A stretch of DNA of 64,000 nucleotides from Nocardia sp. NBC_01730 (GCF_035920445.1 NZ_CP109162.1:5580001-5644000); one strand, 5' to 3'; numbered from the stretch's first letter, positions 17,141 through 30,500 are shown. Program-made: numbers and translations. The notes: a model not told the origin generated them from the sequence alone.

Positions 17141-17340
17141 GACAAAGCTCGGTCTCGCTCCGCTCGGAAGCAGGGGTTGAGCCGATGTGGACGCGGTGAG
17201 TGGCGATCGAGGTGTCGCTTGGCTGCGTCTACGGTGCTACATGTTCGCGGCCCTGTTGGGTTGGTGTCCGAGCGACCGCCGCTGGCGAGTTCGCTCCGGC
17301 CGATGCGGCCCGGACATTCCTCGGGGCCGATCCCGTTCCG

Positions 17341-19896
<2,556 letters not shown>

Positions 19897-19994
19897 AAGT
19901 CACCTTCCTACTAGTCGATTCCCACGGTGCGGAGCGGATTCCGGGTGCGATCACCGATCGAAGTCGTCGCAGCCCCGCGCCGGTCCTACCGTCC

Positions 19995-20020
19995 AACGTT
20001 GGAAAGGTTGAGTCTGTTCC
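19995..20020 (-). promoter_or_regulatory. ECF-type (SigH/SigE-like) promoter of clpB
   Basis: On the minus strand GGAACA (20020-20015) is followed after 16 bases by CGTT (19998-19995), the pattern of mycobacterial SigH/SigE heat and oxidative-stress promoters. It lies about 100 bases upstream of clpB, and the -35 element falls in the spacer of the HspR operator. Predicted from motif only. Confidence 0.55.
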
Positions 20021-20027
20021 GCTCAAG
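20007..20027 (-). promoter_or_regulatory. HAIR element (HspR operator) upstream of clpB
   Basis: GTTGAGT-N7-GCTCAAG matches the HAIR consensus CTTGAGT-N7-ACTCAAG at 12 of 14 positions. HspR binds such sites and represses heat-shock genes until DnaK is titrated by unfolded protein. The hspR gene is in this window. Confidence 0.8.
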
Positions 20028-20207
20028 TTTTGATCTTCTCGGTCGAGCCGCTCCCGCGGCGATGCCACACCGCCGGATCAGGTCGAACGCTACGCCGCGA
20101 CATGGCCGAATGCGACGAATCACCGCGTCGGCGCCCTCGGGGTGCCTACGATGACCACGGCCGTCAGTTGTTGCATCACTCTTCAGCCCGAATCAAGGAG
20201 CGAATGG

Positions 20208-21143
20208 ATGCGCGCGATCGTGGTACGGAAATTCGGAGCCACGCCAGAGGTGGCCGACATGCCGATGCCCGAACCCGGGCCGGGAAGCGTGCGGGTCCAG
20301 CTCGAGGCGGCGGGGGTCAATCCGTTCGACCAGCGCATGGCCACCGGATACCTGGACGGCAAACTGCCGCACGACTTTCCGATGATTCTCGGGGTGGACG
20401 GCGCGGGCACCATCGCCTCGCTCGGCCGCGGCGTCAGCCGGTTCACGGTCGGTGACCGGGTGGTCGGAAAGTTCCTCACGCCGCCCGCGGGCCACGGCAG
20501 CTTCGCCGAGTACGCGGTGCTTCCCGAAGGCGCCACTCTCGTCTCGATCCCGAACGGCGTCCCGACGGTCACGGCAGCCGCGCTGCCGACCGCGGGCGTC
20601 ACCGCGCAGGACCTCGTGGACGCCACCCGGATCGAACCCGGCCAGACCGTGCTGATCGTCGGCGCCACCGGCGGCGTCGGCTCGTTCCTCGTGCAACTGG
20701 CCAATATCGCGGGCGCGCACGTCATCGCGACCGCGCGCGGTCCGGCCGCCGACCAGATGACCCGGCTCGGCGCGGCCGAGACCGTCGACTACACCGTGGG
20801 GCCGGTCCGCGACCAGGTCGCCGCCACACATCCCGGCGGCATAGACATCCTGTTCGATCTGGTGAGCCCGCCCGAGGCCCTGACCGAGCTGACCACGCTG
20901 GTCCGCGACGGCGGGACCGTCTACTCCACCATCGGGTCCGCCTCCGAGCACGCGTTGCGCGCCAGGGACATCACGGGCGGCAACATGGAGTCCAAGGGCC
21001 GCGCACTGGAATTGTCCCGGCTCATACAGCGCGTCGCCGACGGCGACGTGGTGGTGCCGATCGACGCGACCGTCCCGCTCGCGGACGGCCCCGCGGTGAT
21101 CGGCGCGCACGGCGCGCGCGGCAAGACCGTGCTCGCCATCTGA
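20208..21143 (+). CDS. zinc-independent quinone oxidoreductase (MDR family)
   Basis: 311 residues from ATG 20208, preceded by AAGGAG; the open frame extends 22 unrelated codons upstream. A GroES-like N-terminal domain (VRKFGATPEVADMPMPEPGP) is followed by a Rossmann domain with VLIVGATGGVGSFLVQLANIAGAH, the NADPH-binding AxxGGVG motif. No zinc ligands are present, so it belongs with quinone oxidoreductases or enoyl reductases rather than alcohol dehydrogenases. The natural substrate is unknown. It is the first of two plus-strand oxidoreductases after clpB. Confidence 0.85.
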   Translation: MRAIVVRKFGATPEVADMPMPEPGPGSVRVQLEAAGVNPFDQRMATGYLDGKLPHDFPMILGVDGAGTIASLGRGVSRFTVGDRVVGKFLTPPAGHGSFAEYAVLPEGATLVSIPNGVPTVTAAALPTAGVTAQDLVDATRIEPGQTVLIVGATGGVGSFLVQLANIAGAHVIATARGPAADQMTRLGAAETVDYTVGPVRDQVAATHPGGIDILFDLVSPPEALTELTTLVRDGGTVYSTIGSASEHALRARDITGGNMESKGRALELSRLIQRVADGDVVVPIDATVPLADGPAVIGAHGARGKTVLAI

Positions 21144-21205
21144 GAAATCCGGACCAGCCCGCGTCGGGAAAGGCAACTTCTCGCGCAAACGCCCGGAGGT
21201 GTGTG

Positions 21206-22090
21206 ATGAGCACCCGCCCCGCCGAATTCGGCCTGTTCCTGATCCCGGAGGCCGACAACTATCGACAGATCGCCGAACTGACCGCGTACGCCGACGCGAC
21301 CGGACTCGACCTGATCGGCATCCAGGACCATCCCTACCAGCGCCGTTTCCTGGACACCTGGACGCTGATCACCGCTCTTGCGGCACAGACCACGCGAGTG
21401 AGCCTGTTCCCAGACGTCGCGAACCTCCCGCTGCGCGATCCGGCGATGCTCGCGAAATCCGTCGCCTCACTTGACCTCATCAGCAACGGTCGAATCCAGC
21501 TCGGGTTGGGCGCCGGTGCGTTCTGGGATGCCATCGCCGGCATGGGCGGACCTCGCCGGACCCGCGGCGAATCGGTCCGAGCCCTGGCCGAGGCGATCGC
21601 GGTGATCCGCGCGATGTGGAGCGAAGAACGATCGGTCCGCGTGCCGGGCGCCTTCTACTCGCTCGCAGGCGCGCACCCCGGCCCCCGCCCGCGGCACCAC
21701 CCTGGCATCTGGCTCGGCGCGAAGGGCCCGCGCATGCTGGAGCTGACTGGCCGGCGCGCCGACGGCTGGCTGCCCTCGGCCGCCTGGGCGCCACCGGAGT
21801 TCCTCACCGAGGCAGGCAGGCGGATCGACGACGCTGCCGCGGCGGCAGACCGAGACCCACTGTCGGTGCGCCGGATCTACAACGTGTCCGGGACCATCAC
21901 CGCGGACGGTTCCGATCAGGGCTTTCTGGAGGGCCCGCCGCAGCGCTGGGTCGATGACCTGCTCGCGCTGCATCGCGACCAGCGCATCGACGGATTCGTC
22001 TTCTGGCCGACCGAGGGGGAACCGGTGGAGCAGATCCGTCGTTATACCGAGCAGGTCGTGCCCGCGGTCCGTGTCGGCACCGAAGGTTGA
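21206..22090 (+). CDS. LLM-class flavin-dependent oxidoreductase
   Basis: 294 residues from ATG 21206, six bases after GGAGG; a GTG one codon earlier is less well placed. The luciferase-like (beta/alpha)8 fold is recognised from FGLFLIPEADNYRQIAELTAYAD, DLIGIQDHPY, LDLISNGRIQLGLGAGAF and WLGAKGPRMLELTGRRADGWLPS. Members use FMN or F420; the GLGAGAFWD segment and the actinobacterial setting make F420 plausible but it cannot be decided here. It follows the quinone oxidoreductase by 62 bases. Confidence 0.85.
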   Translation: MSTRPAEFGLFLIPEADNYRQIAELTAYADATGLDLIGIQDHPYQRRFLDTWTLITALAAQTTRVSLFPDVANLPLRDPAMLAKSVASLDLISNGRIQLGLGAGAFWDAIAGMGGPRRTRGESVRALAEAIAVIRAMWSEERSVRVPGAFYSLAGAHPGPRPRHHPGIWLGAKGPRMLELTGRRADGWLPSAAWAPPEFLTEAGRRIDDAAAAADRDPLSVRRIYNVSGTITADGSDQGFLEGPPQRWVDDLLALHRDQRIDGFVFWPTEGEPVEQIRRYTEQVVPAVRVGTEG

Positions 22091-22309
22091 CTGCCCGCAC
22101 GATGCCGTGCGGCGATCGGCCACGGCCGGACGGCGGCACAGTGCATCACGGGTCAGCAACTCGCTATCTACCCACCGATTACCGTTTGGCCGGGTCTTGC
22201 CGGCCATACGGACACGACCACGGGATTTTCGGGGATACTTGTCCAGCGGAGGACCGCCGGTAACGGATAAAGTCCTCGGGCAGAACTGAGGGAAAGGAAG
22301 CTCGACGTC

Positions 22310-23467
22310 GTGGATGCGCGTTCGGCTGCGCTGGTCCGCGCCAATTTCCGTTCGGTGATCGAGTCGCCGAATGGACCCGAGCGGTTGGTCAGTGCGTTCT
22401 ACGGTCATCTGTTCGCCGAGGCCCCCCGGCTGCGCGAACTGTTCCCGCCCGCCATGGAAATGCAGGCCAAGCGGCTCGTCACCGCCATCCTGTACGTGCT
22501 CGATCACCTGGAGGACTGGGACCGGGCACAGAGTTTCCTGGAGCAGCTCGCCCGTGATCACCGCAAGTACGGCGTCCAGGCGGAACACTACGACGTGGCG
22601 GGCCGCGCGCTGCTCGCCGCGTTCCGCGCGTACAACGGCCCCGCCTGGCACCGCGGCCTGGAGGAGGGCTGGCGTGACATCACCATCCTGATCTCCGCGT
22701 CCATGGCCATCGGCGCCAATTCCGACAAGTCCCAACCGTACTGGGCGGCGACCGTGGTCGGTCACCGCCGCGTGCTGGAGGACCTGGCCATCGTGCGCCT
22801 GCAGTCCGACGGGCCGATTCCCTACCTGGCCGGACAGTACCTGCCGGTCACCGTGCCGCAGCGCCCGAAGATGTGGCGCTACTTCTCGCCGGCGATCCCG
22901 GCCAACCCCTACGGCGAGATCGAGTTCCACGTGCGCAAGATCCGCGGCGGGTGGGTGAGCCCGGCGATCGTCAACGAGACCAGGGTGGGCGACCGGTGGC
23001 GGATCGCGGGCCCGCTCGGCGGCCTGCACGTCGAGCGGGACAGCGGCCGTGACGTGCTGATGATCGGCGCGGGCACCGGCATCGCCCCGTTGCGGGCCCA
23101 GCTGATCGAGATGGGCCAGCGTGGCATCAACCCTCGGGTGCACTTCTTCATCGGCGGCCGCTACCCCTGCGACCTGTACGACGTGGAGAACATGTGGCAG
23201 CTCTCGCAGAGCAACCCGTGGCTCACCATCGTGCCCGTGTGCGAGCAGAAGACCAACCCGTGGTGGTACCCGCACCCGCCCCAGGACGCACCGTACGGCA
23301 TGCACCGGCGCCTGATCGGTAACCTTGGCGCCGTAGTCGCGAGCTTCGGCGCGTGGGCGGATCGGCAGATCCAGATCGCCGGATCGGCGCGGATGATCGC
23401 GGACACCCAGCGCGCGCTGATCGCGGTCGGTACGCCGGAGCAGATCATCAGCTGCGACCCTGTGTGA
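22310..23467 (+). CDS. flavohaemoglobin-type globin-reductase (Rv0385-like)
   Basis: 385 residues from a GTG. An N-terminal globin domain (1-140) carries the distal-side FPPAMEMQAKRL helix and RDHRKYGVQAEHYDV, where the His of EHY is in the expected proximal (F8) region. A ferredoxin-reductase domain follows: MWRYFSPA takes the place of the FAD-binding RxYS motif, IGAGTGIAPLRAQL binds NAD(P)H, and the last strand is QIQIAGSARMI. It lies near clpB like Rv0385 of M. tuberculosis, an unconventional flavohaemoglobin. A nitric-oxide dioxygenase or lactate-oxidising role is possible but not shown. The next gene is a related reductase whose coding region abuts this stop. Confidence 0.85.
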   Translation: MDARSAALVRANFRSVIESPNGPERLVSAFYGHLFAEAPRLRELFPPAMEMQAKRLVTAILYVLDHLEDWDRAQSFLEQLARDHRKYGVQAEHYDVAGRALLAAFRAYNGPAWHRGLEEGWRDITILISASMAIGANSDKSQPYWAATVVGHRRVLEDLAIVRLQSDGPIPYLAGQYLPVTVPQRPKMWRYFSPAIPANPYGEIEFHVRKIRGGWVSPAIVNETRVGDRWRIAGPLGGLHVERDSGRDVLMIGAGTGIAPLRAQLIEMGQRGINPRVHFFIGGRYPCDLYDVENMWQLSQSNPWLTIVPVCEQKTNPWWYPHPPQDAPYGMHRRLIGNLGAVVASFGAWADRQIQIAGSARMIADTQRALIAVGTPEQIISCDPV

Positions 23468-24268
23468 GTGAAGGAGGCCCCGTTGGGGGACCCGGGCATG
23501 CTCGGTAACGGTGCGCATCAGGCGCCCGAATGGACCTCGACCGTCGTCGGCCATCATCGGCTGCGCCACGACCTCGCGGTGATCCGCTTGATCGGCGAGT
23601 TCGTGCCGTTCGCCGCGGGCCAGTCCGTCGAGGTGCAGGTGCCGCAGCAGTCCGGCGTCCGGCGCAGGCTCTCGCCCGCATTGCCGCCTTCGCTGGACGG
23701 CAAGCTGGAGTTCCACGTACGCACCGTGCCGGGCGGGTGGTGCAGCGGCGCGATCGTGGCCGACACCAAGCCGGGCGACGAGTGGCGGATCGGCGCTCCG
23801 CTCGGCGCGTTCGCGGTCGACCCGGACGGCGACGAGGTGGTGATGATCGCGGGCGGCACGGGATTGGCGCCGATGCGCGCGCAGATCCTCGACCTGGCCC
23901 GCAGGCCGGACCCGCCGCCCACCTACCTGTTCATCGGTGGACGGTCGCCACGCGACCTCTACGCCGCGGACATGCTGTTCCTGCTGGCCGGTGAATTGCC
24001 CTGGCTCACCGTGATTCCCGTGGTGGAGAGTCCGGAGGACCCAGGCTGGGTGGACGAGTGGTACGAGCAGTCCCGCGTCGACATCGGCTTCCCACCGGAC
24101 GACCTGCTCTACGGCACGATCGCGGACGTGGTCGGGTCGCACGGCGCGTTCCTGCACCATCAGGTGCTGGTCTGCGGCTCTCCCGCCATGGTCCAGACCA
24201 CCCTCGACCGACTGCTCGAAACCGGAACTCCCGCTGAGCGAATCCAATTCGAGGGAAGCTCTGTTTGA
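23468..24268 (+). CDS. globin-less flavohaemoglobin-reductase paralogue
   Basis: 266 residues if started at the GTG that follows the previous stop immediately; AAGGAGG at 23471-23477 would instead favour TTG 23483. The protein equals only the reductase half of its neighbour: TVVGHHRLRHDLAVIRL, RRRLSPALPPSLDGKLEF, IAGGTGLAPMRAQIL and VLVCGSPAMVQTTL. The FAD motif RxYS is replaced by RRLSPA. There is no globin domain, and the first 18 residues are unrelated. It may accept electrons for a partner globin or be a stand-alone flavin reductase. It is presumably in one operon with the upstream gene. Confidence 0.8.
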   Translation: MKEAPLGDPGMLGNGAHQAPEWTSTVVGHHRLRHDLAVIRLIGEFVPFAAGQSVEVQVPQQSGVRRRLSPALPPSLDGKLEFHVRTVPGGWCSGAIVADTKPGDEWRIGAPLGAFAVDPDGDEVVMIAGGTGLAPMRAQILDLARRPDPPPTYLFIGGRSPRDLYAADMLFLLAGELPWLTVIPVVESPEDPGWVDEWYEQSRVDIGFPPDDLLYGTIADVVGSHGAFLHHQVLVCGSPAMVQTTLDRLLETGTPAERIQFEGSSV

Positions 24269-24271
24269 TTG

Positions 24272-24290
24272 GCAGCGCCTGCGGCGCTGC
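24272..24290 (+). terminator. GC-rich hairpin just after the reductase stop
   Basis: GCAGCGCC-TGC-GGCGCTGC forms a perfect 8-bp stem four bases downstream of the stop codon. It has no T-run, so it is a weak terminator candidate. It has the same design as the hairpin at 17025-17043, and the 21 bases at 24316-24336 recur exactly at 17036-17056, so this may simply be another copy of that dispersed repeat. Confidence 0.45.
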
Positions 24291-24509
24291 GTGTTCACTG
24301 TGTTTTGGCCGTGCGGGCGCGGCGTGTTCGCGGCCCGAAAGCCTCGCGCCTCCAAGGGCAGCCGTCCGGCTGATTCAGGCAGGAACCTTCGACACAGCCC
24401 CGGGCCGGACGCACCAAACTCGCACGGATTGAAACCCGAACGTCAGACCAACACGCAACCACGCACAGCGCGAGTCTTACGAGCGCGTTCGCGCGGCCAA
24501 AAACACAGC

Positions 24510-25679
24510 TCAGAACAGCGGGTCGTGGCGAATGTTCTTCGCGAGCGTTCCTGCCGCCATCAGACGAAACTTCGTAGTCTGCACCATCGACGGCGAACCG
24601 GCGATCTGCACGTCCCGGTCGGCCCAGGCTCCGAAGCTCGCGACAACCTTCCCGATCTGGCCGGTGATTCGCGGTTCGAGGACGGGCATCGGCGCGTGCG
24701 GCCCCTCGGGTTCGACATGCCACCAAGGGTTTTCGTCGTGTTCGGTGACGGGCGTGACGGTGAGCCAGCGGTTGGCCACCGCCAGGTCGCTCAGCGTCTC
24801 CAGGTCGTAGAGGTCGCACGGGTTGTGACCGCCTACGAACAGGTGAACCTTCGGGTTGGCGCGCCGCTGCGCCATCGCCATGAGCTGTGCGCGTAGCGGC
24901 GCGATGCCGGTGCCGCAGCCGATCATCAGCATCTTGCGCTTGATGTTGCGCGGGACGCCGAGGCCACCGAGCGGCGAGCCGAGTAGCCACTGGTCGCCGA
25001 CGGCGGTCTGACCGACGATGGCCGAACTGACCCAGCCACCGAGCACGCCGCGCACGTGGAATTCGATCTCGCCGTCGGTGTCGGCGGGCACGGCGGGCGA
25101 GAGATAGCGCCACATGCGCGGCCGCGACGGAATCTGCACGCTCACGTATTGGCCTGCGGCGTATTCCATGGGCTGGTCCAGTTGCAGCCGGACGATGGTC
25201 AGGTCGCGTAGCACCTCGCGGCGCTCGATCACGGTGCCGGTCCAGACGTGCGGGGTGGTCTCCTTCTCCGCCGCGCCGATCATGGTGTCGGCGATGATCT
25301 TCAGGCCTTCGTCCCACGCCCGGTCGACCTCGTCGGTCCACATCTCGGTGCCCGCGAATACTTGCACGGCGGTCTTCAGCGAGGTGGCCACCGCGAGGTA
25401 GTGCTCGGCTTGTACGCCGTATTTGCGGTGGTCTCTGCCCAATTGGGCGAGGAAGGGGAGCAGCTTGTTCGGCTCCTCCAGCCGGTCAAGGGCGTAGACG
25501 ATCGCCTTGAGGAGGCGATCGCGCTGTGCGTCCATGGCGGCCGGAAAGAAATCGCGGACCTGCGGGTAGTCCGTGAACAAGATCGCGTAAAACGATCTCG
25601 CCAGTTTCTCCGACCCCCCCTCCTCCGCAGCAACCGCCTTGAAAGTTGTTCTAATCAAAGCGACAGTGCGTGAATCCAT
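24510..25679 (-). CDS. second full-length flavohaemoglobin-type protein
   Basis: 389 residues from ATG 25679; the open frame runs 78 further codons upstream that do not resemble the family. The globin domain (1-140) has FFPAAMDAQRDRLLKAIVY and RDHRKYGVQAEHYLAV; the reductase has MWRYLSPAVPA, IGCGTGIAPLRAQLM and VQIAGSPSMVQTTK. It converges on the pair at 22310-24268 across 241 bases, giving three related genes within 3.4 kb on both strands. Identity to the 22310 protein is high in the reductase and lower in the globin, so the two may differ in ligand or partner. Confidence 0.85.
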   Translation of the reverse strand: MDSRTVALIRTTFKAVAAEEGGSEKLARSFYAILFTDYPQVRDFFPAAMDAQRDRLLKAIVYALDRLEEPNKLLPFLAQLGRDHRKYGVQAEHYLAVATSLKTAVQVFAGTEMWTDEVDRAWDEGLKIIADTMIGAAEKETTPHVWTGTVIERREVLRDLTIVRLQLDQPMEYAAGQYVSVQIPSRPRMWRYLSPAVPADTDGEIEFHVRGVLGGWVSSAIVGQTAVGDQWLLGSPLGGLGVPRNIKRKMLMIGCGTGIAPLRAQLMAMAQRRANPKVHLFVGGHNPCDLYDLETLSDLAVANRWLTVTPVTEHDENPWWHVEPEGPHAPMPVLEPRITGQIGKVVASFGAWADRDVQIAGSPSMVQTTKFRLMAAGTLAKNIRHDPLF

Positions 25680-26162
25680 TTGTTTCACAACCCCATTTCG
25701 CACTCGAACAAAATCCGTGCCGACGAGTGCGGTGCTGCGGGACACTCGACAGCAGTCGATGGTAACGAAGTGTAGGCGAGGTTCGCCAGCAACGGAGTCA
25801 TCCGCTCGAATATCTCGCATGCAATTCCGCCGAAACGAGGATAGGAAACAAGACACGCCAGAGAAACCGACTGGAAGACGGTTGATCTGGCGAGAAATCA
25901 GTCGCGTACTCACCGAATCAGCAAGGCAGGCTTGGAAAATTCATTCCGATCGGTCTGTTGTAAGCGATTTCGGGGCAACATGCGCGGTGGGTGAGCGAAG
26001 TTCAGAACGAGCAAACGACACGGACGCCGCCGACCGATCAATGGCCGAGTCGGCCGGTTGGCTCGACATCGAAATGGCTTGACTCGAACGACTCCCGCGG
26101 AACATGTTCTGGTTTACTGTCGGCTAACGCTGAAGCGAGCACCGGCGTCCGGAAACGACAGA
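25680..26162. other. gene-free interval upstream of the second flavohaemoglobin
   Basis: About 480 bases with lower GC than the flanks. An open frame on the plus strand (25639-26082) overlaps the flavohaemoglobin start and has no recognisable features, so I reject it. The interval presumably holds the promoter for the leftward flavohaemoglobin gene; I could not pick a convincing -35/-10 pair. Confidence 0.5.
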
Positions 26163-26205
26163 GCCCCCGGCCATGAATCGCGGTTCGCGACTCGTGGCTG
26201 GGGGC
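26163..26205 (-). terminator. long hairpin terminating the dnaK operon
   Basis: Two 19-base arms (26163-26181 and 26187-26205) pair along their whole length with three wobble or mismatched positions around a five-base loop GGTTC. It begins 21 bases after the hspR stop codon. There is no clear U-tract on the minus strand, but the position and stability fit a transcription end. Confidence 0.7.
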
Positions 26206-26225
26206 CCGACGGTATGCCGCTGTCG

Positions 26226-26624
26226 TCAGCGCCGGTTGCGCGGCTTCCAGACGACCAACGCCGTGCTGCGTTGCGGCGGCGAGAGATCCGGGCGGTAGCC
26301 TGCCCGCAGCCGCTCCAGCTCGGCCGACAGTTCAGCGACGTGCTGGCGCAGTTCCTCCACCTGATTGGTCAGTTCGATGATGCGTTTGATGCCCGCCAGG
26401 TTGACGCCCTCGTCCTGGGACAGCCGCTGCACCTCGCGCAGCAGCTCCACGTCCCGCGCCGAGTAGCGGCGTCCACCGCCCGAAGTGCGTTGCGGCGTCA
26501 CCAGTCCCAGCCGGTCATACGTGCGCAGTGTCTGCGCGTGCATGCCCGCGAGCTGAGCCGCCACCGAGATCATGAAGAACTCGGCACGCGAACCAGCGGA
26601 CGCCTTCTTCGGATCTGACGACAT
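26226..26624 (-). CDS. hspR: heat-shock repressor HspR (MerR family)
   Basis: 132 residues. ATG 26624 overlaps the dnaJ stop as TGATG, a typical coupling junction, and is preferred over a GTG five codons upstream. The MerR-type winged helix is clear: MISVAAQLAGMHAQTLRTYDRLGLVTPQRTSGGGRRYSARDVELL, then a coiled coil (IIELTNQVEELRQHVAELSAELERL). HspR represses the dnaK operon and clpB through HAIR sites and uses DnaK as co-repressor. Two HAIR elements occur in this window at the expected promoters. It is the last gene of the operon, so it represses its own synthesis. Confidence 0.95.
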   Translation of the reverse strand: MSSDPKKASAGSRAEFFMISVAAQLAGMHAQTLRTYDRLGLVTPQRTSGGGRRYSARDVELLREVQRLSQDEGVNLAGIKRIIELTNQVEELRQHVAELSAELERLRAGYRPDLSPPQRSTALVVWKPRNRR

Positions 26625-27781
26625 CACGCACCTGCCCATCCCGCACGTGGATCGAATCCGCTGGCCTTCTCCGCCTCCTGGTAGCGCTTCAGCGCGTCGA
26701 TGGCATCGCTGTCCAGCTTCTGCGGCACTGCGACCTTGACGGTGACCAAGAGGTCACCTGCGCCGCCGCCACGCTTGGGCACGCCACGACCACGCACCCG
26801 CAGGATGCGACCGTCGACAGTACCCGGAGGCACCTTCACGCCGACCCTGCCCTCCAGTGTGGGCACGGAAACTGTTGTCCCCAATACCAATTCACTGTAA
26901 CTGACCGGAAGAACCAGGGTCAGGTCGTCGCCGTTGCGGCCGAAGACCTTGTCCTGGCTGACGTGCACGGTGACATACAGATCACCCGACGGCGCACCGC
27001 GTAGTCCCGCCTCACCTTGGCCGGCCAACCGGATCCGCTGCCCGTCGCTGACTCCCGGGGGAATCCGCACCGTAATGGTGCGTGTACGGTTCTGGATCCC
27101 GTTGCCGCGGCAGTCGGCGCAGGGGTCGTCGATGATCGAGCCGGTCCCGCGGCAATCGTCGCACGGCTCGCTGAAGCCGAACGCACCCTGGTTGCGGCTG
27201 ACAACGCCGGTTCCGTTGCAGATGGGGCAGACCCGTGGACTTGTCCCCGGCTTGGCGCCGCTGCCGTGGCAGGTAGTGCACGGCGACGGGCTCGTCATCC
27301 GCAGCGGAACCGTGACGCCCTGTGCCGCTTCGCGGAAACCGAGCGTCGTCTCGGTCTCCACGTCGGCGCCGCGCCGCGGGCGGCTCGCGGTCCGCGTGCC
27401 GCCCCGGTTGAACAGACCACCGAACAGGTCGCCGAGTCCTCCGTCGCTCGCGTTCGCGCCGCCGAAGATGTCCCCGATGTTGAATTCCTGCGAGAAGCCC
27501 CCGCCGGCACCGGGATTGAACCCACCGCGACCGTAACCACCGCCCGCGAAGAGCTTGCGGGTGTCGTCGTACTCCTTGCGCTTGGCCGGATCCGACAGCA
27601 CGGCATGCGCCTCGCTGACGGTCTTGAACCGCTCCTCGGCCTTGGTGTCGCCGGGATTGGCGTCCGGGTGCAAGTCGCGCGCGAGTTTGCGGTACGCCTT
27701 CTTGATCTCATCCTGCGAGGCGGCGGAGGAAACACCCAGCTCCTTGTAGAAGTCCTTTTCGATCCACTCCCGTTGGCTCAC
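26624..27781 (-). CDS. dnaJ: co-chaperone DnaJ
   Basis: 385 residues from a GTG with GGAGG upstream. The J domain (1-75) has the HPD motif in [14 protein letters not shown]; a Gly/Phe-rich segment ([16 protein letters not shown]) follows; then four CxxCxGxG zinc repeats ([32 protein letters not shown]) and the C-terminal substrate-binding domains. It is of the DnaJ1 type found in dnaK operons. It stimulates DnaK ATP hydrolysis and delivers substrate. It overlaps hspR by one base and follows grpE by 24 bases. Confidence 0.95.
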   Translation of the reverse strand: MSQREWIEKDFYKELGVSSAASQDEIKKAYRKLARDLHPDANPGDTKAEERFKTVSEAHAVLSDPAKRKEYDDTRKLFAGGGYGRGGFNPGAGGGFSQEFNIGDIFGGANASDGGLGDLFGGLFNRGGTRTASRPRRGADVETETTLGFREAAQGVTVPLRMTSPSPCTTCHGSGAKPGTSPRVCPICNGTGVVSRNQGAFGFSEPCDDCRGTGSIIDDPCADCRGNGIQNRTRTITVRIPPGVSDGQRIRLAGQGEAGLRGAPSGDLYVTVHVSQDKVFGRNGDDLTLVLPVSYSELVLGTTVSVPTLEGRVGVKVPPGTVDGRILRVRGRGVPKRGGGAGDLLVTVKVAVPQKLDSDAIDALKRYQEAEKASGFDPRAGWAGA

Positions 27782-27805
27782 CGAGCATCTCCTCCTCTCG
27801 CGTTC

Positions 27806-28455
27806 TTATCGGTCGTTCGTGTCGGCATCAACGTCCGATGCCTCTTCCGTCGGCCGATCGGCGGTCTCCGCCAGATCGGCTACGCCATCGGTTACCCCGA
27901 CGAGCGCATGCCGAAGCACCCTATCGCCGAACCGATAGCCCTTGCGCATAACTATGCCGATCACCGGGTCGTGTCCGGAGCCCTCGTGCTGCACGGCCTC
28001 GTGCAGGGTCGGGTCGAAAGGCTCACCCTCCGAACCGAACTCCTCGAGGCCCTGCTTCTGCAGCGCGGCCACCAGCTTGTCGGCCACCGACCTCAGCGGC
28101 CCGGACTCCAGGTCCCCGTGCGCCCGCGCCCGGTCGAGATCGTCGAGCACGCCGAGCAGTTCGGTGACCACCGACGCCTTGGCGGCGTCGACGGCAGCCT
28201 TGCGGTCGCGCTCGACGCGGCGCCGGTAGTTGGCATACTCCGCGGTCAGCCGCTGCAGATCGGCGGTGCGCTCGGCGAGCTCGCCGCCGATGGTGTCGGC
28301 GAGCGTCTCGGTCTGCTGCGCACCGTTGCCCGCGGGCGGGGCGGGCTCGGCCGCGGCGCCGTTGTCCGCGGCCTGCTCCCTGATCTCACCGGTCTCCGGG
28401 TCGATCTTCCGGTTGTCGACGAAGGTGATCGGCTCCTGTTCGGAGTTGCCCTGTG

Positions 28456-28459
<4 letters not shown>
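27806..28459 (-). CDS. grpE: nucleotide exchange factor GrpE
   Basis: 217 residues. It releases ADP from DnaK. The N-terminal 60 residues are acidic and disordered, a long dimerising coiled coil follows ([36 protein letters not shown]), and the beta-wing domain has GVLDDLDRA and [24 protein letters not shown], the family signature. The GTG start overlaps the dnaK stop (GTGA), so translation is coupled. Confidence 0.95.
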
Positions 28460-30303
<1,844 letters not shown>

Positions 30304-30471
30304 GGTGATTCCTCCTAGTTGACGTACTTATTTGTAATCGGTGCCGGGCGAAGAGCCGCCCAACGGCGCCTGGTGGTGCCGCGAGACCTCGCCCCGAGCA
30401 CCTCGCGGAGCACGGCCCCAGCAACACTGAGCGTGGTCGGCTCAATCCTGCACCTCTCGGACACCGGAGTC

Positions 30472-30499
30472 AACCTAAACTTGAGCCGTGCACACTCAA
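30472..30499 (-). promoter_or_regulatory. dnaK promoter overlapping the HspR operator
   Basis: On the minus strand TTGAGT (30499-30494) and TAGGTT (30477-30472) are 16 bases apart, a housekeeping-like -35/-10 pair. The -35 hexamer is one half of the HAIR element, so bound HspR would block polymerase. Predicted from motif only. Confidence 0.5.
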
Positions 30500-30500
30500 C
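30480..30500 (-). promoter_or_regulatory. HAIR element (HspR operator) upstream of dnaK
   Basis: CTTGAGC-N7-ACTCAAC matches the CTTGAGT-N7-ACTCAAG consensus at 12 of 14 positions. It lies 177-197 bases upstream of the dnaK start. Confidence 0.8.

Noticed and set aside
21467..24355. 962-codon minus-strand frame
   Set aside because: It is antisense to the LLM, flavohaemoglobin and reductase genes, which have clear families.
25639..26082. 147-codon plus-strand ORF upstream of the second flavohaemoglobin
   Set aside because: It overlaps that gene's start in antisense, lacks a ribosome site and has no recognisable feature.
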